Positions 25,686-33,677 of a stretch of 64,000 nt of DNA are shown here, in pieces. The stretch lies in NCBI GenBank assembly GCA_944392295.1, contig CALXWE010000001.1, positions 131,239 through 195,238 of the forward strand, written 5' to 3'. Made by a program: the position numbers and the translations under genes. Positions within the stretch are counted from its first letter, which is position 1. Each line of letters begins with the position of its first letter. The DNA is from an uncultured Alphaproteobacteria bacterium (GTDB taxonomy: Bacteria; Pseudomonadota; Alphaproteobacteria; RF32; CAG-239). A model generated the notes under the pieces. The model was not told the DNA's origin and searched no databases. It saw nothing but the letters and a program-made list of their open reading frames with translations.

Positions 25686-28324
25686 ATTTTAAAACTGTCC
25701 AAGGTCTGCTCAATATCGGTGTCGTTGATAAACTTCGGTAAGAGCAGACCGTTTTCCAAATTTAAATTATACATTATATACATCGGTAGTTCATAGGTTT
25801 CAAACTCTTGCATATAATTAGCAAGCCATTTTGAATTTTGCGCTGCGTTAAGCTGGATATATTCTAAATTATAAATCTGTTGCCAACGAGTAAGATTTTG
25901 CCGGCTTAAAGCTATTTGGTTGTTTATCTTGCAAACAATACACCACGGTGTCGTAATGCCGACGATTACGGTTTTTCCGTCAGTAATTTTTTGATGAATA
26001 GCATCGTAGGTAAAAGTTTGTGAAGAGTGATTATAAAATACTGCACGGTTAAAATATGCGCATACACATAAAGTTAATACAGCTAATAGGCATATTATTT
26101 TTTCGGTAATTTGTTTTTGATATTCCGGTAAATCTGTTTGATGCAGAGCGTATACAAAGCTAAACAGATACTTTAATACAAGCCAAGCCAGCAAGAGTAT
26201 AACCGTAAACTTTATAAAGTGCCATAATTGAGCTTGAATAAAGACAGTTACAAACAGCCAAGCTAAGGCAATCAGTAAGCAAAACATTCCAAACACATAT
26301 AAAAAACGCTTGACGTTGCTGTTTAGGTCCGTTGCGGCAGAATATTTTATCCATACGGCGATAAGCAAGTACGGCAGAGCCACTCCCAAAGATAAGTAGT
26401 TAAGAACAAATAAGGCACTTGTAATTTCTGTAGAAGTTATAAAGTGATATAACTTCGGTAAGAAAGGCACGCCGGAAATAATAAACATTACGGTAATTAT
26501 AACGGACATTACGGCGGCTTTTATGCTTAAATTAAGCGATTTAAGTTGTAAATTTTGATATTTAAGAGCTGCCGTTAAGGTAAGCATAAGTAAGATAATA
26601 AAGGTTAAGAACGCCGAGTTTGAATAGAACTGACCAAATATAATATGGCTGACATCAAAATATTTAATGGTGAGAAACAGGGTGTTAAATATGACAAATA
26701 CACCAAGAGCCAGCATAAAATAAAATTTTTCGGCAGATTTAGAAGTCCCGAATTTTAAAACGGTAAAGCTAAAAACGGCAAACCCCAGAGGAAATATAAC
26801 AAACAGTAAGCCGGAAATTAATGAGGAAAATAACGGTAATGAATTTTTATCATCCCTAACGGTATTTGATTGTTTAAGATTTATTTGCGTTCTGAGGCTG
26901 GTATAATCATTAAGCCTTGCCGTGAGAGTAAGTTCGCTTGATGGATAAAGATTATTATTAAGAGTGGCAACGGAAGCATAGATTTTTCCGTCATTAATGG
27001 CAATTTTAGGGTTGGCAAAACGTACAAGAGTATTGCTTTCCAAAAACAGCGCAAAGTTATCTATTTTTCCTTTAAAATCAAACACAAACAGCAAACGTTC
27101 AACCGAGCCGTCTTTGTTAAGTATTAAATTTGTTTTGTAGAGACTAAGGTATTTAGAATGATTTTTAGGTAAGTTGTAAAAGCTTTGTTTTACAAAATTT
27201 TGCATACTTGAAAAAGCATTGTCGGCAGCATTCTTGATAAAAATATCCGAAGTTATGGTTTGTTTTTGGCACATCATTTGCGGCGAGCAGTTTTGGAAAG
27301 TAAAGTCGGCTTTAAACGCTACGGGCTTAGTAGGATCGATGGTAGTTATTTTAATCGGGAAAGCTAAATCACCGGCATAAGCAGCAATCATTTCTTCGCT
27401 TGCCACTTTAATAGGTAACGGGTAGAGAACCTGATAATCTTTAACGTTAAACGTATCAGCAAGCTTTATATCCGGTTTAGAAAGCTCATCAGAGAGATTT
27501 CCGGCCAAAATAAAACGATGATTAGGGATAATAACGTGTACGGCCGCCATAATTTCCGAAACATCTTTAATGGTAGCGGTATCGGCAATAACACGAACTT
27601 TAAAACCGTTTTGACTTTGCCATTTGCCGATACCGGCATTTCCGACAAACGGGCTCGGCAGAGAAACGCCGTAAAACGGAATTTTAGAAAATTCTATTTT
27701 GCCAATCATTGATTTAAATTTTTCAAAAGCGGTTTTACTGCCTTTAGCATCGATTAAACGTTGCTGATAAGCCTCACGAGCTTCAACATCTTTAGGATTT
27801 GAACCATAGGTGAGGGCTTTTTTAAAATCTTGAACAAGGACAAAATGTTGTGCTTGAGGTTCAATATATCGGTAGTTTTGCGGCTGGTCAAAATCATCAG
27901 CTTCCAAGAACAAAGGAGGTTCTTTAGGCGCCAAAAATGAGGCTTTAATATCAGTATATTTTTCAACTCCCCAGCGATAAAAAACAACCATCCGACGAAT
28001 TAGTTTTGTTCTGTCATAGACCTCTTGCGGTGATAATTCGGGAAAAATCAAGGCAACATCGTCGGAAAAATCACCTTCTATGAGATCTCCGGGATATTTT
28101 TCATCAAAATATTTTCCGAGTAATAATAGTCTGCCAATAAAATCGTCGCTGTTTTTCATAACAAAGTCGCGCATACTGGCTGGGTGCGGCAAATCGAGGC
28201 GTCCGGTAACGGGCATCATATATTGAGGAGTTTTTTCAATATCGGCAACAACTTCGGAAGCAAAAGCGGTCGAAGCATTGACACAGAAAATTAAAAAAAC
28301 TATATATCTGATTATAGACAGCAT
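25682..28324 (-). CDS. DsbD/ScsB-like thiol:disulfide protein lacking membrane cysteines
   Basis: The 880-residue protein has a signal peptide (about 1-22) and a large periplasmic region with a DsbD-alpha-like part bearing a cysteine pair (C346 and C352, in FQNCSPQMMCQKQ). A block of about eight membrane helices follows (about 500-765), then a C-terminal thioredoxin-like domain with the redox motif WCIVC (C795, C798). DsbD relays electrons from cytoplasmic thioredoxin across the membrane through two conserved membrane cysteines next to prolines. Here the first equivalent helix reads GLLFVIFPLGFAV, with no cysteine, and no second Pro-Cys motif is seen. Electron transfer across the membrane must therefore differ or be lost. 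It is divergent from yqgE. Confidence 0.75.
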   Translation of the reverse strand: MLSIIRYIVFLIFCVNASTAFASEVVADIEKTPQYMMPVTGRLDLPHPASMRDFVMKNSDDFIGRLLLLGKYFDEKYPGDLIEGDFSDDVALIFPELSPQEVYDRTKLIRRMVVFYRWGVEKYTDIKASFLAPKEPPLFLEADDFDQPQNYRYIEPQAQHFVLVQDFKKALTYGSNPKDVEAREAYQQRLIDAKGSKTAFEKFKSMIGKIEFSKIPFYGVSLPSPFVGNAGIGKWQSQNGFKVRVIADTATIKDVSEIMAAVHVIIPNHRFILAGNLSDELSKPDIKLADTFNVKDYQVLYPLPIKVASEEMIAAYAGDLAFPIKITTIDPTKPVAFKADFTFQNCSPQMMCQKQTITSDIFIKNAADNAFSSMQNFVKQSFYNLPKNHSKYLSLYKTNLILNKDGSVERLLFVFDFKGKIDNFALFLESNTLVRFANPKIAINDGKIYASVATLNNNLYPSSELTLTARLNDYTSLRTQINLKQSNTVRDDKNSLPLFSSLISGLLFVIFPLGFAVFSFTVLKFGTSKSAEKFYFMLALGVFVIFNTLFLTIKYFDVSHIIFGQFYSNSAFLTFIILLMLTLTAALKYQNLQLKSLNLSIKAAVMSVIITVMFIISGVPFLPKLYHFITSTEITSALFVLNYLSLGVALPYLLIAVWIKYSAATDLNSNVKRFLYVFGMFCLLIALAWLFVTVFIQAQLWHFIKFTVILLLAWLVLKYLFSFVYALHQTDLPEYQKQITEKIICLLAVLTLCVCAYFNRAVFYNHSSQTFTYDAIHQKITDGKTVIVGITTPWCIVCKINNQIALSRQNLTRWQQIYNLEYIQLNAAQNSKWLANYMQEFETYELPMYIMYNLNLENGLLLPKFINDTDIEQTLDSFKI

Positions 28325-28415
28325 TTAACTAACAAAAAATGTTTTATTTACGACGAAATTATGGTACACTAAATAAGTTGAAGAGACAAATATAATTTTA
28401 GGATATATACAGCAA

Positions 28416-28985
28416 ATGGAACTTTACGATAACAAATTTTTGACAGGCAAATTTTTAATAGCGATGCCGGATATGGACGATGAGCGTTTTGAAAAGAGCG
28501 TTATTTATGTCTGCTCACACGGAGCCGACGGAGCCATGGGTTTTGTTATCAATAAAAAGCTTAATGATATATCTTTTTTTGATTTAGCTGTACCGTTATC
28601 GGTAGAACCGAAAGCTGAGCTTGGTAATATGTTTTTATATCAGGGTGGACCTTTGGAAAAGATAAGAGGGTTTGTATTACATAGCACCGAATATTCCAAG
28701 CCCGGAACGTTCAAGATAGATAGTAACGTGGCTATTTCTTCAACTTTGGATATTTTAAATGATATAGCGCAAGGTCAAGGACCAAAAGAAAATTTAATAG
28801 CTTTAGGCTACGCCGGATGGGAACCCAAGCAGTTAGAGTATGAGTTAATGGATAACAGATGGTTGGTAGTTCCGTCGGATAAGGATTTGATATTTAATAC
28901 GCCCGATGAATTTAAGTGGGAAAAGGCCATGGATGAGGCTAACATAGATTTAAGCCGCATGATAATGCGTACCGGTCACGCTTAG
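28416..28985 (+). CDS. YqgE/AlgH family protein (DUF179)
   Basis: The 189-residue soluble protein matches the YqgE/AlgH family throughout: LTGKFLIAMPDMDDERFEKSVIYVCSH at the start, GAMGFVINK, the YQGGPLEKIRGFVLH segment, and LALGYAGWEPKQLEYEL near the end. It is an alpha/beta protein of unknown biochemical function, named from a role in alginate regulation in Pseudomonas. It is transcribed divergently from the DsbD-like gene. Confidence 0.93.
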   Translation: MELYDNKFLTGKFLIAMPDMDDERFEKSVIYVCSHGADGAMGFVINKKLNDISFFDLAVPLSVEPKAELGNMFLYQGGPLEKIRGFVLHSTEYSKPGTFKIDSNVAISSTLDILNDIAQGQGPKENLIALGYAGWEPKQLEYELMDNRWLVVPSDKDLIFNTPDEFKWEKAMDEANIDLSRMIMRTGHA

Positions 28986-29007
28986 GAAATAATGAAGATT
29001 TAAAAGA

Positions 29008-29041
29008 CTAAAGAGGTAAGTTAGACGACTTACCGCTTTAG
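29008..29041. terminator. Hairpin between convergent genes, possible terminator
   Basis: CTAAAG-A-GGTAAGT (29008-29021) pairs with ACTTACC-G-CTTTAG (29028-29041) around a six-base loop, 13 pairs with one internal mismatch. There is no clear T tract, so factor-independent termination is uncertain. Confidence 0.5.
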
Positions 29042-29046
29042 TATAA

Positions 29047-29619
29047 TTATCGTTTTAGGATAAGAGTATGCCAAACGCGGCTATATCCGCCGGCATCTGC
29101 GCACAAGTCATCTTTGTAATGAATTGCAACAGCAACTCCGTTTTTTGTAGCCCAAAACCATTGTGCTTTAAGAGAAGCGTCGCCTGATTTTTCACGCAAA
29201 GCAGAAACAGCTTCCCAGTTTTTTTGTAGACACACGGCATCAGGAACTTCAAGTAATTTACCTCCCAAACGAGCCATATATGCTGTTAGAGTAGGAGGGT
29301 TCACTTGATCTATAATACGGCTATGAATAACCAAGGTCGGACTGATGCGATAACCGATAATTCTTCCGTTTTCCGGCAAGAATTCAGTGCTTTCAACCAT
29401 ATTTTCGTAGACATAGCGTGGGGTTACATAGTCATCTGCTTTTTGGGGCAAGGTACCATTCCAAAGAGGTTCTCCTGCCGGACCGGTATAAACACCTTCC
29501 TTATATGATAACTCATTTCGCTTTTCTTTGATACGCCTTAGCATAAAAAAGACAACCAAGCAGTACGCTAAAAGTGCAATTACTACAAAAACGATAATTA
29601 TAATAGCACTCATAATCAT
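29047..29619 (-). CDS. Single-pass membrane protein, unknown
   Basis: The 190-residue protein has one N-terminal membrane helix (about 4-27), a basic stretch, and a soluble domain. The domain's C-terminal half (LLEVPDAVCLQKNWEAVSALREK ... WFWATKNGVAVAIHYKDD ... YSRVWHTLILKR) is reminiscent of Lcl/DUF1566-type domains, which carry a similar W-containing end. The resemblance is weak and I do not assign a function. Two start codons (29619, 29613) are possible; neither has a strong Shine-Dalgarno. Confidence 0.65.
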   Translation of the reverse strand: MIMSAIIIIVFVVIALLAYCLVVFFMLRRIKEKRNELSYKEGVYTGPAGEPLWNGTLPQKADDYVTPRYVYENMVESTEFLPENGRIIGYRISPTLVIHSRIIDQVNPPTLTAYMARLGGKLLEVPDAVCLQKNWEAVSALREKSGDASLKAQWFWATKNGVAVAIHYKDDLCADAGGYSRVWHTLILKR

Positions 29620-29763
29620 AACCGGAATATTTTGAGAGGCTTATTTGACTGGGTCCTCTTTTATTTAACAATAATTTTTAATTGCCAGCAGTTTATAATT
29701 GACATTAAAGCTTGTCAATCACCCTTTAGAAAAGGCAGATTTTGTATCAAAGGCTTTAAACAC

Positions 29764-29794
29764 AAAAAAACTTTCCACAAAGGAAAGGTTTTTT
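29764..29794 (-). terminator. Second copy of the tRNA-Lys terminator
   Basis: AAAAAAACTTTCC / GGAAAGGTTTTTT form the same hairpin as the proximal copy, but with one mismatch in the stem. Confidence 0.6.
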
Positions 29795-29938
29795 ATTGGT
29801 GAGCTTTGGCGGGATTATTCCGCTTGCGCTCCATTCACTGACGCTCATCGGCAAAGCCGACCGGCGTCTTTTCATCCGCCTTTCGCTGGTAGTCGAACCC
29901 ATTTCCATGGCTTCAAATCCCACACGGGTTTTAAACAC

Positions 29939-29969
29939 AAAAAACCTTTCCACAAAGGAAAGGTTTTTT
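29939..29969 (-). terminator. Terminator of tRNA-Lys
   Basis: A perfect 13-bp stem (AAAAAACCTTTCC / GGAAAGGTTTTTT, loop ACAAA) begins two bases after the CCA end of the tRNA on the minus strand. Confidence 0.88.
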
Positions 29970-29971
29970 AT

Positions 29972-30047
29972 TGGTGAGCCCGACGGGATTCGAACCCATG
30001 ACCCTTTGATTAAAAGTCAAATGCTCTACCGACTGAGCTACGAGCCC
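29972..30047 (-). tRNA. tRNA-Lys (anticodon UUU)
   Basis: On the minus strand the 76-base gene reads GGGCTCG, GCTCAGTCGGTAGAGC (D-arm), TTTGA-CTTTTAA-TCAAA (anticodon TTT), ATGGG-TTCGAAT-CCCGT (T-arm), CGGGCTC and an encoded ACCA. It reads AAA and AAG and is a substrate of MnmA, encoded elsewhere in the window. Confidence 0.96.
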
Positions 30048-30203
30048 TCACGCGATGTGCTAGTATATAGATTATAAAAAATCACGTGTCAACAAAAAAA
30101 ATAAAAAAAGTTAAAAAAAGTGATTTTGCTGTTTATTTATTAATAATTATATGCTAACTTATCAACAAATAACACATTAATGTAATTAATTATGAGGTCG
30201 AAA

Positions 30204-30524
30204 ATGGCTGAAAATCAGGCAAATATGAATAATAAAAGCAGATATGATATTTTACAAAATGATAAAGGCGAAATTTTAATTATTTTGCAACAACGCAGCG
30301 GCGGAGCTGAAAATCCACTGTTTGTATATGATGGTTCTCAATATGCACTCCTTTACCGTAGCCATGAAAGTACCGTCTATTTTGATGATATAGTTGAAGG
30401 AGCCAGAAGTGCCCTAAAATCAGTAACTTCTATGCAAATCGTTGAAATAGATGATGATGAGGTTATTCGTGAATATAAAGTTCCGGTCAGAATCGTAAAA
30501 GACGTTAAGGCCTTGATGGATTAA
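30204..30524 (+). CDS. Small soluble protein, unknown
   Basis: The 106-residue product has no membrane helix or signal. A beta-rich core (RYDILQNDKGEILIILQQR ... PLFVYDGSQYALLYRSHESTVYFDDI) is followed by a helix and a charged end. The start chosen has GAGG six bases upstream; an in-frame ATG twelve bases earlier would place that sequence inside the gene. It has its own terminator and so may be independent of the NuoL-like gene behind it. Family not recognised. Confidence 0.65.
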   Translation: MAENQANMNNKSRYDILQNDKGEILIILQQRSGGAENPLFVYDGSQYALLYRSHESTVYFDDIVEGARSALKSVTSMQIVEIDDDEVIREYKVPVRIVKDVKALMD

Positions 30525-30547
30525 AAGTTTCAGTTAAATCTTAATTT

Positions 30548-30570
30548 AAAGGGCTGTTTAGCCCTTTTTT
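30548..30570 (+). terminator. Terminator before the NuoL-like gene
   Basis: AAAGGGCT-GTTT-AGCCCTTT followed by T's is a classic short terminator. It lies only 20 bases before the next coding start, so transcription of the NuoL-like gene needs read-through or a start inside this short stretch. Confidence 0.85.
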
Positions 30571-30589
30571 GTTAAAATGGTATAAATAT

Positions 30590-32248
30590 ATGATATCTCA
30601 AGTTGTTATGTATCTGAGTCTGTTGAGTTTTCTGTTTATGCTAAAAACTAAGAACAGCCACGATACAATTATCAGCGGAATTTTTACGATTCTGTTTGCT
30701 TTGTATTTTTATGGTTTTGTTAATTCTTGGATAATCGGACAAGAAAGTACATTTGCCGTCTTGTGGGATAGCTCTCGAAGTGGCGACATTCGCCTCAATA
30801 TTAACTCGAGTCTAAAAAACTATCAGATGATATTCCCGTTTTTTGTTATTAGCCTTATGGCAATGTTTAATAATTTGTTTTTTAAATACGAAAGTCATAA
30901 AAAAAACTTAAGTATCTATATTTGCTTAAATTTTGTTTGCCTTATTATGCTAATAACTGCTGAAAATTTTATTCAAATGACAACCTTTGTCTTTATGACG
31001 GATATTATAAGCCAACTACTTATTAAAGATGTTAATGCCAGCCGTGGTTATGCAATATACAACCTTATAGCCGATATGGGATTGTTTTTAGTTTTTGCCC
31101 TTTTAAGAGGGAATTCTGTTAGTCTTAATCTTGAAAGCTTTAACATAGTCTCGGTCCCTTATCAAAATTTTGCAGCGATTCTAATCTTAATCAGCTTGTC
31201 TATAAAACTAGGATTTTTCATTTTTCATACTTATTTGCTTGACTTAACCAGTACCAAATTTCATCGTCTTATCTTAATTTTTTACTTATCGTCTCCGATT
31301 GTTGCTATTATTTCACTGGTTAAACTTTCGGCATTTTTGCATCATTTTGCTTATTTTGATGCATTTATGAATGTTTTTATATCACTCAGCTTAATATGGG
31401 GAGGAATCGGGTTGGTATTAATCAACGGCTTAAAATCAAAGTCGGTGTACCTTAATATGATGCTCCTGTCAATTATTACCAAAATAGCAGAACCGGTATC
31501 TTTTACGTGGAATACTCATTTTTCAGCATTGCTGGTACTGGCTTTCCTATTTAATATATGCCTTTATTATATGCACTATTATTCAGCTCGCGAAACCTCT
31601 CTAAGTAGTAAGTTTAAAGGTATGAATATTGCCCCTCTATACATAATAGCGATTATCTGGGTACTGATTACGGTGGCTTTTAGCATGGAATTGTTTTCAT
31701 TTTACGACAACAATAATCAGTATTATATTTTAGGCTTTATGAGCCTGTTTTTATTTAGCGCTGCCCATACTTTCAATCAATTGTTTCAAACTGTTAGGCA
31801 GCAGTTATATACCTCACTTTATGATAAGCGTCCGTTAGTAATTTTAAGTCTGTCAGCTTTTTTGGCAAGCGTGGTGATATATCATAACTATTATACATAC
31901 TGGATAGTCGCTATTCTCAGCGTGTCGGTATTTTTAATATTTTTATTTCCAATGCGTTTTATCTTTAAAAATGTCGCCGGCTATGAAAAATTGCAACAAA
32001 TTGACTTTTTCCCAAAGCTCTACAATCTTATTTTATTTAATCCACTCAGAATAACCGGTAAAACCTTAACTTTATTTGTCGATTTTATGTTCTTTGAAAA
32101 AACGCTGCGCAGTTTTGTTAATGCCGTAAGCGGATTTATTATTCGCATTTTTCGACAATTAAGCAGAATGGGCTTTATCAGGTATACGGCATGGATTTTA
32201 ATTTCATTAATGATTATGTTTTGGTTTTTATTGGAAGGACAATTCTAA
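30590..32248 (+). CDS. NuoL-like antiporter subunit, degenerate
   Basis: The 552-residue, many-helix protein is recognisable as NuoL by order, size and its C-terminal part (LYNLILFNPL ... a long amphipathic stretch ... a final membrane helix ending MIMFWFLLEGQF). It also has the central SIKLGFFIFHTYLLDL, aligning with GKSAQLPLQTWLADA of E. coli NuoL. Of the residues I recall as essential for proton transfer, the TM7 lysine is kept, but the TM5 glutamate is replaced (FVFMTDIIS), and the TM8 histidine and distal lysine appear lost. The alignment is by eye. The start is uncertain, with no good Shine-Dalgarno; a TTG at 30569 in the terminator is less likely. Confidence 0.75.
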   Translation: MISQVVMYLSLLSFLFMLKTKNSHDTIISGIFTILFALYFYGFVNSWIIGQESTFAVLWDSSRSGDIRLNINSSLKNYQMIFPFFVISLMAMFNNLFFKYESHKKNLSIYICLNFVCLIMLITAENFIQMTTFVFMTDIISQLLIKDVNASRGYAIYNLIADMGLFLVFALLRGNSVSLNLESFNIVSVPYQNFAAILILISLSIKLGFFIFHTYLLDLTSTKFHRLILIFYLSSPIVAIISLVKLSAFLHHFAYFDAFMNVFISLSLIWGGIGLVLINGLKSKSVYLNMMLLSIITKIAEPVSFTWNTHFSALLVLAFLFNICLYYMHYYSARETSLSSKFKGMNIAPLYIIAIIWVLITVAFSMELFSFYDNNNQYYILGFMSLFLFSAAHTFNQLFQTVRQQLYTSLYDKRPLVILSLSAFLASVVIYHNYYTYWIVAILSVSVFLIFLFPMRFIFKNVAGYEKLQQIDFFPKLYNLILFNPLRITGKTLTLFVDFMFFEKTLRSFVNAVSGFIIRIFRQLSRMGFIRYTAWILISLMIMFWFLLEGQF

Positions 32249-32249
32249 A

Positions 32250-33668
32250 ATGCTGCAAAATTTACTGTTAATTATCATATTTTTGCCTCTTTTAGGCTGT
32301 CTTTTTGTATCCATATCTAAAGATGAAAGCCCCTCAAAATCTGACAATGCCGCACTTGTTGCCTTGTGGAGTATAGTGTTTAATATCTTTTTAATTCTTA
32401 TGTTGTTTTCCTATCTTGATTTAAATACGGATTCTGTACAGGCCGTAAGCAATCATATGTGGCAGATATCGCCGAAAACAAATGTTATATTTGGAGTAGA
32501 CGTCCTATCATTGATGTTGATGCTTGGTATACATTTTGCAATATTAATCGGTATATTAAGCATTAAAAATGAGCCAACAAATCAAAAATCGCTTATCTGT
32601 TTTGCGCTGCTATTTTTATTTAGCTGTTCTGGGCTGTTATCAGCTGTTGATTTATTTACATTTTTGGCGTTTTTTGTATTAATGTTTATTCCTTTGTTTA
32701 TGCAAATAGGTCTTGGAAAAAATTCACGAATAGCTGGGCGCTTTTTTATGTATAACGGGTTAGGCGCCATGATGTTGTTATTATCGGTTACGGCTCTTTA
32801 CAATTATCGACATACAAGCCTCCCTATAAACGAAATCGCAGATATTCACCTAAATGGTGAACGAGGCATTTGGATATGGAGCGGTATTTTTATAGCCTTT
32901 ATGTTCCGCATTCCAGTCTGGCCGTTCCACTATTGGATAAGTTCGGCAACCATAACTGTTCGTAATCCTTTAACTTTCATTTGCACTAATATATTGCCGA
33001 TATCTGGACTGTTTGGCTTTATAAGATTTTGGCCGGCCTCGATTCCTGAACAAATTTCATCTTTGACACCGGTTTTTGCCATATTGTGTGTAGTAACCAT
33101 GTTATATTCGGCTTTTAGAGCCTATAGTTCTGTCAGTATACGTGAAAAACTGTTTTCTTACAATTTTATATATTATTTACTGTATCTTCTGGGTGTCTTT
33201 TCACCCACAGATATTTTGCAACGTAATTTAGCCTATTCGTTATTTGCATTCTTATTAGTTACATCGGCTTTAGCTATGATAACATTTCATCTTGAACGAG
33301 AAAGCCTAAAAAGCGGCGGAGCACTTGGAGGAATATTATGCGTATTGCCGAAAGCTTCGCTTGCTTATGTGTTGCTTATTTTGGCTGCCGTAGGCTTTCC
33401 GGTTTCAGGACTGTTTTGGAATAACTTTATTATTTTATCGCAAATTTTAATGTCTAACATTTTTATTGGCACAGTGGCCGTACTTACCATACTTTTGGCG
33501 GCTATATTTTTGCTGCAAAGTTTGTATATTCTTAAAGATAAGTCATGCTTATTTTTAAGTGGTAATAACAAATTATCCGATATTGATGTTTTTCAGTTTG
33601 GTGCATCTCTGATGGTTGCCGTAATTTTATTTTTATCGTTTATCAAGCCATTATGGTTTGTATACTAA
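32250..33668 (+). CDS. NuoM-like antiporter subunit, degenerate
   Basis: The 472-residue membrane protein aligns over its length with NuoM. AFMFRIPVWPFHYWIS corresponds to AFAVKMPVVPLHGWLPD, and VGFPVSGLFWNNFIIL to LGMPGTGNFVGEFMIL. By eye every key ionisable residue of the pump pathway is changed: TM5 Glu to Phe (LAFFVLMFIP), TM7 Lys to Arg, TM8 Lys to a non-charged residue, the discontinuous-helix His lost, and TM12 Glu to Asn. The reading frame is intact and long, so the protein seems to be kept for something. It follows the NuoL-like gene by one base. Confidence 0.78.
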   Translation: MLQNLLLIIIFLPLLGCLFVSISKDESPSKSDNAALVALWSIVFNIFLILMLFSYLDLNTDSVQAVSNHMWQISPKTNVIFGVDVLSLMLMLGIHFAILIGILSIKNEPTNQKSLICFALLFLFSCSGLLSAVDLFTFLAFFVLMFIPLFMQIGLGKNSRIAGRFFMYNGLGAMMLLLSVTALYNYRHTSLPINEIADIHLNGERGIWIWSGIFIAFMFRIPVWPFHYWISSATITVRNPLTFICTNILPISGLFGFIRFWPASIPEQISSLTPVFAILCVVTMLYSAFRAYSSVSIREKLFSYNFIYYLLYLLGVFSPTDILQRNLAYSLFAFLLVTSALAMITFHLERESLKSGGALGGILCVLPKASLAYVLLILAAVGFPVSGLFWNNFIILSQILMSNIFIGTVAVLTILLAAIFLLQSLYILKDKSCLFLSGNNKLSDIDVFQFGASLMVAVILFLSFIKPLWFVY

Positions 33669-33677
33669 GGAGCGACA

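Larger units (their letters stand above)
29754..29990 (-). repeat. Duplicated tRNA-Lys 3' flank with intervening unit
   Basis: About 60 bases recur with a period of roughly 175: TTTAAACAC, an A tract, the hairpin CTTTCC-ACAAA-GGAAAG, then TTATTGGTGAGC and CGGGATT. The right copy (29929-29990) is the true tRNA-Lys 3' end plus terminator; the left copy (29754-29814) carries a decayed tRNA 3' end. Between them lies a more G/C-rich unit with inverted segments (for example CGGCAAAGCCG near 29850). The arrangement looks like an inserted or duplicated non-coding element that used the tRNA 3' end. No functional gene is seen in 29620-29970. Confidence 0.6.

Noticed and set aside
29754-29990. CRISPR array or tandem repeat array
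   Set aside because: Only two copies of about 60 bases exist, and they are explained by the tRNA end and terminator. No repeat-spacer pattern or cas gene.
29699-30077. Open frames across the tRNA-Lys region, with repeated LNTKxLSTKERFFIGE and a GIRTHDPLIKSQMLYRLSYEP ending
   Set aside because: They are read through a tRNA, its terminator and the duplicated flank. The second ending is the familiar artefact of translating a tRNA-Lys gene. No ribosome-binding site.
30569-30589. TTG start for the NuoL-like protein
   Set aside because: It lies in the T tract of a terminator and has no ribosome-binding site; the ATG at 30590 starts directly with the first membrane helix.
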